From Alcaligenaceae bacterium (lineage in GTDB: Bacteria > Pseudomonadota > Gammaproteobacteria > Burkholderiales > Burkholderiaceae_B), in the NCBI GenBank assembly GCA_030538235.1, contig JAUNUJ010000002.1:1-64000 (forward strand): a DNA stretch of 64,000 nt. The letters run 5' to 3'. Positions 8,664 to 16,574 of the stretch are shown piece after piece. Under the pieces are notes generated by a model. The model did no database searches. It saw only the letters and a list, made by a program, of their open reading frames with translations, and was not told where the DNA came from. The position numbers and the translations under genes were made by a program. Numbering within the stretch: the first letter of the stretch is position 1; each line of letters starts with the position of its first letter.

Positions 8664-9372
8664 TCGTTACGCGCTCCTTGCCGGCTGCTAAATCAGGGCC
8701 AGCAAAGGCCGCACCCTGCGCCATCTCTGCCTTCACCATGTTGAGACGCGGCACCGGCGCATAGACTGAGCTTGAATCATTGAGTTGCACGAATTTAATA
8801 TCGTAATTATCAAACCCAAATTCTCTAGAGACAGCGCGTGCTTTGTCCTGGAAAGCTTGTATCGCTTCGGCACGAATGTCATTTTCAATCTGACGACGCA
8901 GCTCAGTGGTCATTGCAAAAGCAATATTGGATAAATTCATCTGATCGCTCACCTGCTCTACAAAGCGGGTAGCTTCGAGCATATCGCTCGAATTGACAAT
9001 CACCTCACCATTTACCACATAGGTGGTTTTACCAGTCCGCTTACCATTTTCATCATATTCTTGCTGTGGCCAAAGGTTATAAGCACCACTTTTAAGCTCC
9101 AGCTTTGCATTGCCTTTGCCACTTTCCATGACCGCGTTGATGGCTTTATTTACCTCATCTGCCAAAGCCTTAGATTCTTCGCCGCGCGCCTCTTTTGACA
9201 AAGTCAAAATCACTCGATCCTGCTGCACCTCTCTGTAGGCATCTGCCGCCAAACTGATAATCGTTCTGTCATCGTCTTTACTAACACTCGCTACGTCGAC
9301 AGCGGTCTGTGCAATACTGAGCTGCGAAGCAAAAAGAGCAGATAAGACAAAAGCTAAATGTGGGAGCTTCAT
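8632..9372 (-). CDS. SIMPL-domain (DUF541) periplasmic protein, copy 2
   Basis: A 246-residue secreted protein with a signal peptide (cleavage near SIAQT, residue 22) and one SIMPL/DUF541 domain. The domain begins with the strand [21 protein letters not shown] and ends in [12 protein letters not shown]. The family includes YggE and BP26, which form ring-shaped periplasmic oligomers; YggE has been linked to oxidative stress. GGAG precedes the ATG. It lies 25 bases after a paralogue of the same layout, so the pair probably arose by tandem duplication and may form a mixed complex. The 3' end overlaps lgt. Confidence 0.85.
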   Translation of the reverse strand: MKLPHLAFVLSALFASQLSIAQTAVDVASVSKDDDRTIISLAADAYREVQQDRVILTLSKEARGEESKALADEVNKAINAVMESGKGNAKLELKSGAYNLWPQQEYDENGKRTGKTTYVVNGEVIVNSSDMLEATRFVEQVSDQMNLSNIAFAMTTELRRQIENDIRAEAIQAFQDKARAVSREFGFDNYDIKFVQLNDSSSVYAPVPRLNMVKAEMAQGAAFAGPDLAAGKERVTITVTGQIALY

Positions 9373-9397
9373 ATGTTTTCTCCAAAAGGGTATGACA

Positions 9398-10150
9398 TTA
9401 TTTTAAAATAATCTGACCGGACACCGAGACCCTAACCATTTGCTTACCACCCTCTAGAGGCGGTGCCGCACTTGGCGTAGGCGCTTTAACACTGGCTGTA
9501 TCAAGACTCATGGTCATTGAGCGCAGCGGTCGGATAGGTGAAGAGGACTCAGAGTCACTGACCTCGATATTACGCACCTCAAAACGCTCATAACCCAAGC
9601 CCGTGGCAATGGTCTCAGCCTTCACTCTAAAAGCCTCGATCGCCTCTTCGAGAATTTCTTCTTCGACAGAACGGCGTAAATCAGTGGATAAATCAAAGTG
9701 GATATTACCGACCAACATATCTTCATGGGCCGCTTCGACAAATGCTAATAATTCATCAAAATTCTTTGATCGTACAATCACCTGACCTATGGCAGTGTAA
9801 GTGATTTTTTCTATTTTAGTGGTATCTTTTTTATACTGAATATTTTTGCGAAGGGAGTAATTGCCGGTTTCTAATTCCAGTTCGGGATTGTCCTTCCCGA
9901 GTTCGACCACATTGCGCATGGCCAAATTAATATCGCGCATCAATTGACGCTGATCTTCACCATCCAACTCTTTAGAAAGAGTGACATTGGCGCGATCCTC
10001 ACGAACTTCACGATAGGCCTCGGCCCCTACCCGCACAAAAGACTCGGGCTCAGGTCTAAAAAAGCGTTGAGTGTCCTCAGCACTCTGAGCAAAAACCAAC
10101 GTACTACTTAACAGTAAGGGCAGAAAAACGGTGCGACGGAGTAACTTCAT
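9398..10150 (-). CDS. SIMPL-domain (DUF541) periplasmic protein, copy 1
   Basis: A 250-residue secreted protein, first gene of the tandem pair. The signal peptide cleaves near VFAQS (residue 22). It shares the block VGAEAYREVREDRANVTLSK and the C-terminal VRVSVSGQI with its neighbour. It carries a Pro/Ala-rich stretch (about residues 225-240) before the last strand. GGATGAG lies 5 bases before ATG. The family is periplasmic; biochemical function is not established. Confidence 0.85.
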   Translation of the reverse strand: MKLLRRTVFLPLLLSSTLVFAQSAEDTQRFFRPEPESFVRVGAEAYREVREDRANVTLSKELDGEDQRQLMRDINLAMRNVVELGKDNPELELETGNYSLRKNIQYKKDTTKIEKITYTAIGQVIVRSKNFDELLAFVEAAHEDMLVGNIHFDLSTDLRRSVEEEILEEAIEAFRVKAETIATGLGYERFEVRNIEVSDSESSSPIRPLRSMTMSLDTASVKAPTPSAAPPLEGGKQMVRVSVSGQIILK

Positions 10151-10210
10151 ATCTCATCCTTTTTTAAGTATTTGTTCTTAGAGTGAGATATAAGCTAAAT
10201 AGTTCGAAAA

Positions 10211-10822
10211 CTATCGCTTACGAGCAATTAACTGAACCACTGCCGACATCCCGGAATGCGCTTCGCCCTCTTGAATCTCACGCTCTAGTTCCTCCAAATG
10301 GATAATGTCCATATCGATAAAATCGTGCTCAAGCTCTTCTATCGTGTAAAGTAAATCGACATTGCCGGGACCACCGGTTTTGAATTCCAACTGCCTGGTG
10401 CTATAGCATTCGAAAATAACCAGACCACCGCTTTTGAGACCGTTTTTAATTTGCTGATGAAAAGCCGGTCGCAGTGATTTATGCATATGACAAAAGATAT
10501 TGATCGCCGCATCCCAAGCACTGGCTTCTAATGGGTACTCACTGAGATCAGCATGCACAGTTGCTACTTTGACCCCTCGCCCCTCTGCCAACTTGGTGAC
10601 TTTTTCTAGACCCGATAAAGCCATGTCAACCGCCGTCACCTGATGACCCTGTTCGGCTAGAAAAACAGCATTACGACCCTCACCCTCACCTAGAGAAATG
10701 ACCGTACTACCCACAGGAATGTAATTACTTGCTTGTTTTAAAAAGTCATTTGGGGCAGTACCGTAATAATACTCATCATTGCTATAACGCTGATGCCACA
10801 TATTATCTTTGAGATTGCTCAT
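10211..10822 (-). CDS. Class I SAM-dependent methyltransferase (TehB-like)
   Basis: A 203-residue Rossmann methyltransferase. Motif I is ISLGEGEGRNAVFLA (about 42-56); AVDMALSG follows as the acidic loop and HADLSEY as motif II. The N-terminal WHQRYSNDEYYYGTAPNDFL resembles thiopurine/tellurite-type small-molecule methyltransferases. The substrate cannot be assigned from sequence. It is isolated from the upstream 6S RNA gene by a terminator 20 bases before its start, so it should have its own promoter. Confidence 0.78.
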   Translation of the reverse strand: MSNLKDNMWHQRYSNDEYYYGTAPNDFLKQASNYIPVGSTVISLGEGEGRNAVFLAEQGHQVTAVDMALSGLEKVTKLAEGRGVKVATVHADLSEYPLEASAWDAAINIFCHMHKSLRPAFHQQIKNGLKSGGLVIFECYSTRQLEFKTGGPGNVDLLYTIEELEHDFIDMDIIHLEELEREIQEGEAHSGMSAVVQLIARKR

Positions 10823-10842
10823 TGCCAGTTCCTGAGATAGAT

Positions 10843-10882
10843 TGAAAAAAACCCAATACCTAAATAAATAAGTATTGGGTAA
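10843..10882 (-). terminator. Rho-independent terminator after 6S RNA
   Basis: On the minus strand ACCCAATACTTA pairs with TAGGTATTGGGT around a short loop, followed by seven T residues. It lies 30 bases beyond the 3' end of the 6S RNA gene. Confidence 0.85.
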
Positions 10883-10911
10883 TTTCGTACTTAAGGAGAA
10901 TACAACTAAAT

Positions 10912-11086
10912 ACCCGCGGTACCGTCAAGGTCGGCATCTCGAACCCTAAAGTTCAAGTTGGCGGTCGGCCCATAAAGGCGCTCCGGGATCCTCTGACTAG
11001 AGAGGTTCACACCTGCGCCTGAGCTGACTACCTTAGCCATAAGCATCGGTAAGAGATGTAGGACCAAGGTCACGAATACCGCAGGA
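10912..11086 (-). ncRNA. ssrS: 6S RNA (RNA polymerase regulator)
   Basis: A gene-free stretch directly downstream of zapA, the usual site of 6S RNA in beta- and gammaproteobacteria. On the minus strand the ends pair: CCTGCGGTA (5') with TACCGCGGG (3') gives a 9-bp closing stem. The 3' half has TTGAACTTTAGGGTTCGAGATGCC, cut here as TTGAACTTTAGGGTTCG then AGATGCC, matching the 6S block TTGAACCAAGGGTTCAAG...GGCATC. The length is about 175 nt. 6S RNA mimics an open promoter and sequesters sigma-70 holoenzyme in stationary phase. Exact ends are estimated from the stem. Confidence 0.82.
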
Positions 11087-11194
11087 AAACTTTTAAAGCG
11101 ATGTCGCTTTGTTGAAACTAGTATAGCACTTTTTCTATCGGACTTCAAAGCTCAAAACAGTGAAAACACACTGCTTAAACGACAAAAATAAGGA

Positions 11195-11494
11195 CTATTT
11201 TAGCTGGTTGATGCCATTGTCCAGCAAGGCATTAATATGGTCGACTTTGTTTTTATAATCACCATAAGACACCCCCTGGAAAGGACCGTCAGTCGATTCA
11301 GCGGACAGCAATTGAGAAGCCAACTGTATACATGCCATAAATGCCACGCGCTCGTTATTCATATTGCCGGAACTCTTGATCATGGTCATCAGATCATTGG
11401 CCTGCTTGACTGCGGCTAATAACTTTTCTTTTTCGCTAGGTTCACAGGCGAGGGTCAGTTCTTTATCTAAAATAGTAACTTCTAAGTGTTCCAT
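11195..11494 (-). CDS. zapA: Cell division protein ZapA
   Basis: A 99-residue protein of ZapA size and pattern. The N-terminal strand EHLEVTILDKELTLACEPSEKEKLLAAVKQAND (shown from residue 2; key elements TILDKE and CEPSEKEKL) is followed by the helical region MNNERVAFMACIQLASQLL. ZapA promotes FtsZ bundling at midcell. GGAGGGTG lies inside the end of the upstream gene and the ATG follows its stop immediately, so translation is probably coupled. 6S RNA follows downstream. Confidence 0.88.
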   Translation of the reverse strand: MEHLEVTILDKELTLACEPSEKEKLLAAVKQANDLMTMIKSSGNMNNERVAFMACIQLASQLLSAESTDGPFQGVSYGDYKNKVDHINALLDNGINQLK

Positions 11495-11908
11495 CTATAC
11501 ACCCTCCTGTGTTGCGCCACCCGGTAGATTGGCTAAAACATGAGTCACACGCTCTTTAGCATGATTAACGCCGGCCTTTAATTGTTCGGATTGAGCTCTC
11601 AGCTGCTGTAATTCCGCTGTCGCCGCACTTAATTCGGATTGAGCAGTTTCGAGTTGATGCTTTAATTGTTGATTTTCATGGTTAATCTGCTGCTGCTCAC
11701 TAAGCGCAGATTGCTTAATCTCAACAAGCTGAGCACTAAGGCTCTGATGCGATTCGCTTTCAGTAGCGAGCTGATTTTGAGTGTTTGATAGTTGAGTACG
11801 AAGCGCTTCCAGCTGCTGATTGAGCTCATCACGGTCAGTCACTAAGCGCTCACTTAGCTGAACTAACAACTCGACGCGCGCGGCCAATTGATCAAGGTCT
11901 TGTAACAT
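11495..11908 (-). CDS. Coiled-coil protein upstream of zapA (ZapB/TIGR02449-like)
   Basis: A 137-residue protein that is almost entirely coiled coil, with heptads of Leu separated by Gln, Glu and Ser. It begins LQDLDQLAARVELLVQLSERL, and the short C-terminal part has VLANLPGG. Short coiled-coil proteins sit before zapA in many beta- and gammaproteobacteria and are thought to act in cell division like ZapB. It abuts zapA with no gap. ZapB identity is inferred from position and composition, not from a specific motif; the protein is longer than E. coli ZapB (about 80 residues). Confidence 0.65.
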   Translation of the reverse strand: MLQDLDQLAARVELLVQLSERLVTDRDELNQQLEALRTQLSNTQNQLATESESHQSLSAQLVEIKQSALSEQQQINHENQQLKHQLETAQSELSAATAELQQLRAQSEQLKAGVNHAKERVTHVLANLPGGATQEGV

Positions 11909-12045
11909 AATGGACGTCTAAAAATTAAATAAGCAATTCGCTTATAAGTTTAACTTAACCATGCCGCGGTGCAAAGCAGTCACGACAAGCGTGATAACAA
12001 TCCTGTGCTCAGCATGGGGAGTTGGTATTAATGCTTGTGCTTTTC

Positions 12046-12095
12046 TGAAAAAATTAAGCTCAAGAGTTATTTATACTACACCCTTGAGCTTAATT
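12046..12095 (-). terminator. Rho-independent terminator of the cytochrome c5 gene
   Basis: A 13-bp perfect inverted repeat, AATTAAGCTCAAG and CTTGAGCTTAATT (12052-12064 and 12083-12095). On the minus strand it is followed by TTTTTT, 40 bases after the cytochrome gene stop. Confidence 0.85.
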
Positions 12096-12135
12096 AAGAT
12101 TTTAATAAGCGACTATTTTTAATTTATTTTAAAAA

Positions 12136-13158
12136 TTAGTTGCTGGTAGCACTAGCAGGATCTTGAGTCTGTGTTGGACTAACTGTTCCGGCCGCACTAT
12201 CCTGCTCTAATACCTGCTGGTTTAATGGCACCTCTTCGGTAACAGCGGCGGTTTCTTCAACGACTGCTTCAACAGTAGCAGCAGCTTCGCTTGTCGCTTC
12301 TTCAATTTTTGCTGCAGCCTCTTCAGCGGCTTCGGTTGTAGCTTCCACTGTGGCGTCGACACTTTGTTCTGCGCTTTCTACAGCAGTTTCCGCAGCTTCA
12401 GTCGCTTCTTCTACTGCAGTTTCAGCATTTGCGGCAGCTTCTTGTGTAGCCGTCTCAACCGCTGTGGCGGTTTCAGCAATCGCTTCCTCTGTTTCTGCTA
12501 CTGCGTTCTCAACCACTTCAGATGCCGTTGTTTCTTCGGCAGCTGGTGACTCTTCAACCGCAGGGGTTTCCTCTACTGTGGCAGCTTCTTCAGCGGCAGG
12601 AGCACTTTCTTCTGCGGCTGAGGCTTCTTCTACCGGGGCTTCTTCTTCAGCAGGAGCAGCATCAGCACCACCGTCGGCAGAGATATTGCCACCGGAAGCA
12701 TTGACCATAAAGACGACAGCATTTTTCACTTCATCATCAGATAAAGACAAGTCGCCACCCTTGGCAGGCATCGCATTGAAACCCTCTAAAGAATGCTTGA
12801 ATAGAACATCAGCGCCTTGAGCAATACGCGGAGCCCACATCTCGGTATTACCCTTGATAGGAGAGTCAGTTAAACCAGTATCATGACAGGTCATACAGAG
12901 TTTGTTGTACACCTGTTCGCCGGTTAAAGGCTCGGCAGATTTTGGTTGCGCTAGCGGGGCGCCGGTATTGTAGTGAGCTACCGGAGCGATACGACTTAAT
13001 ACCATCTCGGGGGCCATGGACTGCCTATCAGTACCGCCACTGCCAAGATTCATATTAATCAGGAATATAATCACAGCTATCGGCACAATAAAAACTAAAG
13101 CGCCAACTTTTAACATTTCTCCGGGTGTTTTTGACCCTTGTCTATTGGTAGAACTCAT
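12136..13158 (-). CDS. Membrane-anchored cytochrome c5 family protein with a long Ala/Glu-rich tail
   Basis: A 340-residue protein. Residues 16-34 are a single membrane anchor. Residues 78-155 form one class I cytochrome c domain with C88-M-T-C91-H92 haem attachment and distal Met130 in NAMPAKGG. From about residue 160 to the end it is low-complexity Ala/Glu/Val/Thr, with repeated AAEEA, VEEA and TEAAETAVE blocks and no second CxxCH. Betaproteobacterial c5 proteins often carry two haem domains, so this looks like a mono-haem form with a large acidic tail. It probably shuttles electrons in the periplasm near terminal oxidases. Confidence 0.8.
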   Translation of the reverse strand: MSSTNRQGSKTPGEMLKVGALVFIVPIAVIIFLINMNLGSGGTDRQSMAPEMVLSRIAPVAHYNTGAPLAQPKSAEPLTGEQVYNKLCMTCHDTGLTDSPIKGNTEMWAPRIAQGADVLFKHSLEGFNAMPAKGGDLSLSDDEVKNAVVFMVNASGGNISADGGADAAPAEEEAPVEEASAAEESAPAAEEAATVEETPAVEESPAAEETTASEVVENAVAETEEAIAETATAVETATQEAAANAETAVEEATEAAETAVESAEQSVDATVEATTEAAEEAAAKIEEATSEAAATVEAVVEETAAVTEEVPLNQQVLEQDSAAGTVSPTQTQDPASATSN

Positions 13159-13516
13159 ATGCGTTTCCTAGATATCACTAAATAATTATTAGAAAATTTA
13201 TCCACTAAAAACAAACAGCGATTGGGAAATAAGCCACTGAAGCCAACTCAACTTCCCTCTCCCTTTCCTCTTAACAGGCTATTATAACGATATCCATAAA
13301 TTTTGTAGGATTTTGTTACCCTGAATTTTAAGATACGAGGCATAGAAGTCTATATTTACTGCAATAGCTGTCGAATGATAAGCAAAGTAGTTAATAAACG
13401 TCAAAAGACTCTAGGATTAACCCTAGGCTTTGTGAGTAAGAAATAACATTATTTGATTAAACTCCAAGCCTAAATAGGCTAAAATGGCATGCTTAAAGTT
13501 TAAGTTTTACCAAAAA
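13159..13516. other. Non-coding gap between the cytochrome gene and tRNA-Arg
   Basis: No reading frame with coding character. It must hold the promoter of the leftward cytochrome gene and that of the rightward tRNA. A small hairpin CTAGG-loop-CCTAG is present near 13410-13427. No recognisable repeat or mobile element is seen. Confidence 0.4.
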
Positions 13517-13591
13517 GTCGCCGTAGTTCAATGGATAGAATTAGAGTTTCCGAAGCTCTCGATACAGGTTCGATTCCTGTCGGCGACGCCA
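13517..13591 (+). tRNA. tRNA-Arg (anticodon CCG)
   Basis: The acceptor stem GTCGCCG pairs with CGGCGAC, followed by discriminator G and encoded CCA. The anticodon stem AGAGT/GCTCT closes the loop TTCCGAA, giving anticodon CCG (reads CGG, Arg). The T-arm is ACAGG-TTCGATT-CCTGT. An integrase gene starts 195 bases downstream in the same direction, so this is the likely attachment locus of an island. Confidence 0.95.
13569..13591 (+). other. Presumed att core in the 3' end of tRNA-Arg
   Basis: The T-loop and acceptor end of a tRNA next to a P4-type integrase is the usual att core. No second copy of this 3' sequence was found downstream in the window, so the other attachment site is absent or decayed. 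Confidence 0.4.
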
Positions 13592-13786
13592 TACCTAGAT
13601 TTTCTAACCAACTCTAAATCATGCTTATCTAGCCAGAACCCATTATAAACAAAGGCCTTAGAGAAAATCACATAATCTAAACAATTCTTAGTAATGCTTG
13701 ATTACGCAAGAAAAAGGCAGCATATTTGACAGTATAGACAAACACTAATGGCATAAACCATTAAGCAAGTACTTTAAATTACTGAC

Positions 13787-15019
13787 ATGAAACTAAAAGA
13801 CAGTGTAATCAAGCACGCTCAACCTAGGGAAAAGCAGTACAGGCTCACTGATGGGGGCGGCCTTTATATCCTGATACATCAAAACGGCGGTAAATATTGG
13901 CGACTTGATTACCGCCATAACAGCACTCGAAAAACGCTAGCTATTGGCGTATATCCTGAGGTGACACTTGCTGAAGCCAGAAAGGCCAGAGAAGATGCTA
14001 AAGAGCTACTAAGACAAGGGATTGATCCTAGCCAGCATAAGCAAGAAACCCAAAAAGCTAAGACCGGCAGCACAGCAGATAACAGCTTAAGAGCCTTAGC
14101 TAACGAATGGCTAGATATTAAAAAACCCGAATGGAGCGACAAGCACATTATAAAAATAACGGGTTTACTAAACAATCACATCTTACCGGCTTTAGGTAAT
14201 AAGCCAATTGATGATATTAGCGGCAAAGAAGCCTTAGACCTTGCAAAGCTAAAAGAAAGTGAGGGGTACAAATCAATACAGAATCTTTTACTTCAAACAC
14301 TTGCCCAAGTCGCACGTTATGGAATAGCCACACAAAGAGCCAATAATAACCCCTTTGTAGGGCTATCTAGCTATCTACAAAGCCAGATTGAAGAACACCA
14401 TAGACATATATCAGTAAATCAACTAGAAAGCCTTTTAAAAGCCATTGATGGCTATACAGGCAGCCCAATAACCATAATGGCTTGTAAGCTCACCATGCTA
14501 GTTTTTTTAAGAAGCAACGAGCTAAGACATGGCAGATGGGAACATATTGACTGGAAAAATAAAACATGGACAGTACCAAGCGAACAAATGAAAGGCCGAA
14601 AAATAGCTAAAGAGAGCGGCATGCTTACCCACGTTGTACCACTGGCTGACCAAACCATAAAGATACTTAAAGAACTTCACTTGTTGACCGGCAAAGGTGT
14701 AAACATGTTTCCTAGCCAGCGGGGTGAAGGCAAAGTTATAAGCGACGGAACAATTAACAAAATGCTAAAGACTATAGGCTTTCACGACGCACAGACCACA
14801 CACGGCTTTAGAGGCCTAGTTAGCACCGTATTAAACGAGAGCCAGCTATTTAACCAAGACATCATTGAACGTCAATTAGCCCATAAAAAACGAAATAAAG
14901 TAAGGCGTGCTTATAACCATGCTGAGTACTTAGAAGAGCGCCGAAAGTTAATGCAGTATTGGGCTGATTATTTAACCGAGCATGGGCTAAAAACTAAGAT
15001 ATTAAACGGCAATAATTAG
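13787..15019 (+). CDS. Tyrosine recombinase/integrase of the P4 type (DUF4102 N-terminus)
   Basis: A 410-residue integrase. The N-terminal arm-binding domain (about 1-85) has LTDGGGLYILI and the repeat-like TLAIGVYPEVTLAEARKA. A core-binding SAM-like domain spans about 100-190. The catalytic domain has R242 (RSNELRHGRW), H339-x-x-R342, H366 and nucleophile Y376 (RAYNHAEYLEERR). All key residues are intact, so it may be active. It follows tRNA-Arg, the target of such enzymes. Cargo genes are missing: only about 450 bases of non-coding DNA follow before a housekeeping-type gene. Codon use is more A-rich than neighbours, consistent with transfer. Confidence 0.93.
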   Translation: MKLKDSVIKHAQPREKQYRLTDGGGLYILIHQNGGKYWRLDYRHNSTRKTLAIGVYPEVTLAEARKAREDAKELLRQGIDPSQHKQETQKAKTGSTADNSLRALANEWLDIKKPEWSDKHIIKITGLLNNHILPALGNKPIDDISGKEALDLAKLKESEGYKSIQNLLLQTLAQVARYGIATQRANNNPFVGLSSYLQSQIEEHHRHISVNQLESLLKAIDGYTGSPITIMACKLTMLVFLRSNELRHGRWEHIDWKNKTWTVPSEQMKGRKIAKESGMLTHVVPLADQTIKILKELHLLTGKGVNMFPSQRGEGKVISDGTINKMLKTIGFHDAQTTHGFRGLVSTVLNESQLFNQDIIERQLAHKKRNKVRRAYNHAEYLEERRKLMQYWADYLTEHGLKTKILNGNN

Positions 15020-15470
15020 TTAGACGGGTTTGTGTTTGTGGTTTTTTCATAGTCACAACGGTTACAGCGGTTACAGCCTTTATTTATGCGACTCACAGGA
15101 GAGAAAATCAATCATTGAAGACGTGCTAGGCGATGATTAGCACGCCATTATGGACGGTATAGGTGCGCTGAGTGACGAAGCGCTAGATGTCCCCCGCTTT
15201 CACGACAAGACTAAAATCGCTTGCCTTGGCTTGTCTTTCATCGGCAGCGTGTGCTTTGCCGGTGCTACGACGTGAAATTTTATCAGCGCAGATCTTATTC
15301 AGGCCAGGGAGTCTCCACCCTGGCACCACTTCAATCAACGCGCGCAAGCACGCAAGGTTATCAGGGATAGTTACCCACCACTCACTTTCCTTAACCAAGC
15401 ACCCGATGCGCTAGAGCAAAAAGCCCGTATACACTATAATTATCTTTTGAAATTTTATGGGACAACTTAC
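15020..15470 (+). other. Decayed DNA downstream of the integrase, likely island remnant
   Basis: No intact gene is supported. One forward frame from about 15150 stays open with a single stop near 15274 and runs without further stops into the chaC frame. It includes HHFNQRAQARK and DSYPPLTFLNQAPDALEQKA, which I do not recognise. CGGTTACAG is repeated in tandem near 15058-15075. This suggests the decayed end of a mobile-element gene abutting chaC. The TATAAT at 15435-15440 may serve chaC. Confidence 0.35.
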
Positions 15471-16136
15471 GTGACACCTCTTAATCGAGAGTCTCTAATT
15501 AATGGTCATTATTTGAAATCATTTAAGGAAACGCCAGGTATTGACTGGTGGTCCGAAGAGCGAATCGTTGCCTCTATGCAGGCGACCTTAGCCAAGCGTT
15601 CGCACCAAGAACCTGTCTGGCTGTTTGCTTATGGCTCACTTATCTGGAATCCACAATTTCATTTTGTGGAAAAAGCGCCGGCACTGTTAGAGGGATGGCG
15701 GCGCAGTTTCTGCATGCGATTAATTGCAGGACGCGGTTGTCTGGAGCAGCCCGGCCGCATGTTGTCATTAGCTCCCGGTGGTCAGACTCAGGGGCTTGCC
15801 TTACGCTTAGCCGAAGAAACACTGGAACAAGAGCTCTTAATGGTCTGGCTTCGCGAAATGGTCGGCGGTTCCTATCAACCGGATTGGGCTACGTTGAGAC
15901 TGGATGATGGCCGTCAAGCCTCAGCCATTATTTTTAGAGCCGATCCCCAAGGTGCATTTCACGAAGACGACGATAGCATTGAGACCATCAGTCCATTAAT
16001 CACCTCAGCACATGGCATCTTAGGAAGTAATAAGGACTACGTCTTTCAGCTCGAAGCGGCTTTAAACGAGCATAAATTCCGTGATGATTATGTGCACGCA
16101 CTAGCCGCTCACTTAAAACAAATCAAGTCTGCGTAG
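15471..16136 (+). CDS. Glutathione-specific gamma-glutamylcyclotransferase (ChaC family)
   Basis: A 221-residue protein from the GTG at 15471; a TTG at 15447 is possible but lies only 7 bases after a TATAAT-like element. The ChaC signature FAYGSLIW (substrate loop) occurs at about residue 45. WRRSFCMR and an acidic FHEDDDS segment follow the family pattern. ChaC enzymes cleave cytosolic glutathione into 5-oxoproline and Cys-Gly. It lies directly after the decayed island end and converges with the DUF4298 gene, whose stop lies 2 bases away. Confidence 0.85.
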   Translation: MTPLNRESLINGHYLKSFKETPGIDWWSEERIVASMQATLAKRSHQEPVWLFAYGSLIWNPQFHFVEKAPALLEGWRRSFCMRLIAGRGCLEQPGRMLSLAPGGQTQGLALRLAEETLEQELLMVWLREMVGGSYQPDWATLRLDDGRQASAIIFRADPQGAFHEDDDSIETISPLITSAHGILGSNKDYVFQLEAALNEHKFRDDYVHALAAHLKQIKSA

Positions 16137-16138
16137 AA

Positions 16139-16477
16139 CTACAAGGACTCCGCCAAGAGCTTCAAGAGTTTAATTCTCTCAGCATATAAGTCCTGAGCAG
16201 CATTCCAAATCGCATCCTGACTGGTACAGTAAAAATGCTCTTCAGGATCTTGCTTGTCAGCGTCAATGATTCTGAGCACTTCGTAAGCATCGACATCATC
16301 CATCCACTCACCCAGATAGTAGTTTTCAAGCGCTTTACGATTTTCTTCGATCGCTTCAAATCGGGTAATCAGCTGTTGCATTTGCTCCAAGTCCTGCTCA
16401 GCCTGACGTGTTCTCACGTCCATTTCGCTAAAAATTCGGCGCAATTGCTCTAAGCTTTTTTGATTGTCATTACTCAT
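16139..16477 (-). CDS. DUF4298 protein
   Basis: A 112-residue, mostly helical, acidic soluble protein. An N-terminal coiled-coil half (RIFSEMDVRTRQAEQDLEQM) is followed by LENYYLGEWMDDVDAYE, matching the DUF4298 pattern. No signal peptide or membrane segment is present. Function is unknown. It is convergent with chaC; a small hairpin-like GC-rich segment lies between it and the SDR gene. Confidence 0.7.
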   Translation of the reverse strand: MSNDNQKSLEQLRRIFSEMDVRTRQAEQDLEQMQQLITRFEAIEENRKALENYYLGEWMDDVDAYEVLRIIDADKQDPEEHFYCTSQDAIWNAAQDLYAERIKLLKLLAESL

Positions 16478-16574
16478 AAAAACTGCCTTTATATATAGTT
16501 AAAATCCCAAATAGACACTACTTTGATTAAGCGGGCGGCATGACTAACCTGCTCGCTCGCGCTACAAACATAGC

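Noticed and set aside
12350-12820. 156-residue Ser/Ala-rich frame on the plus strand
   Set aside because: It is the reverse complement of the Ala/Glu repetitive tail of the cytochrome c5 gene and has no ribosome-binding site or independent features.
15183-15414. Overlapping frames of about 70 residues on both strands downstream of the integrase
   Set aside because: No ribosome-binding site and no recognisable domain; treated as decayed DNA.
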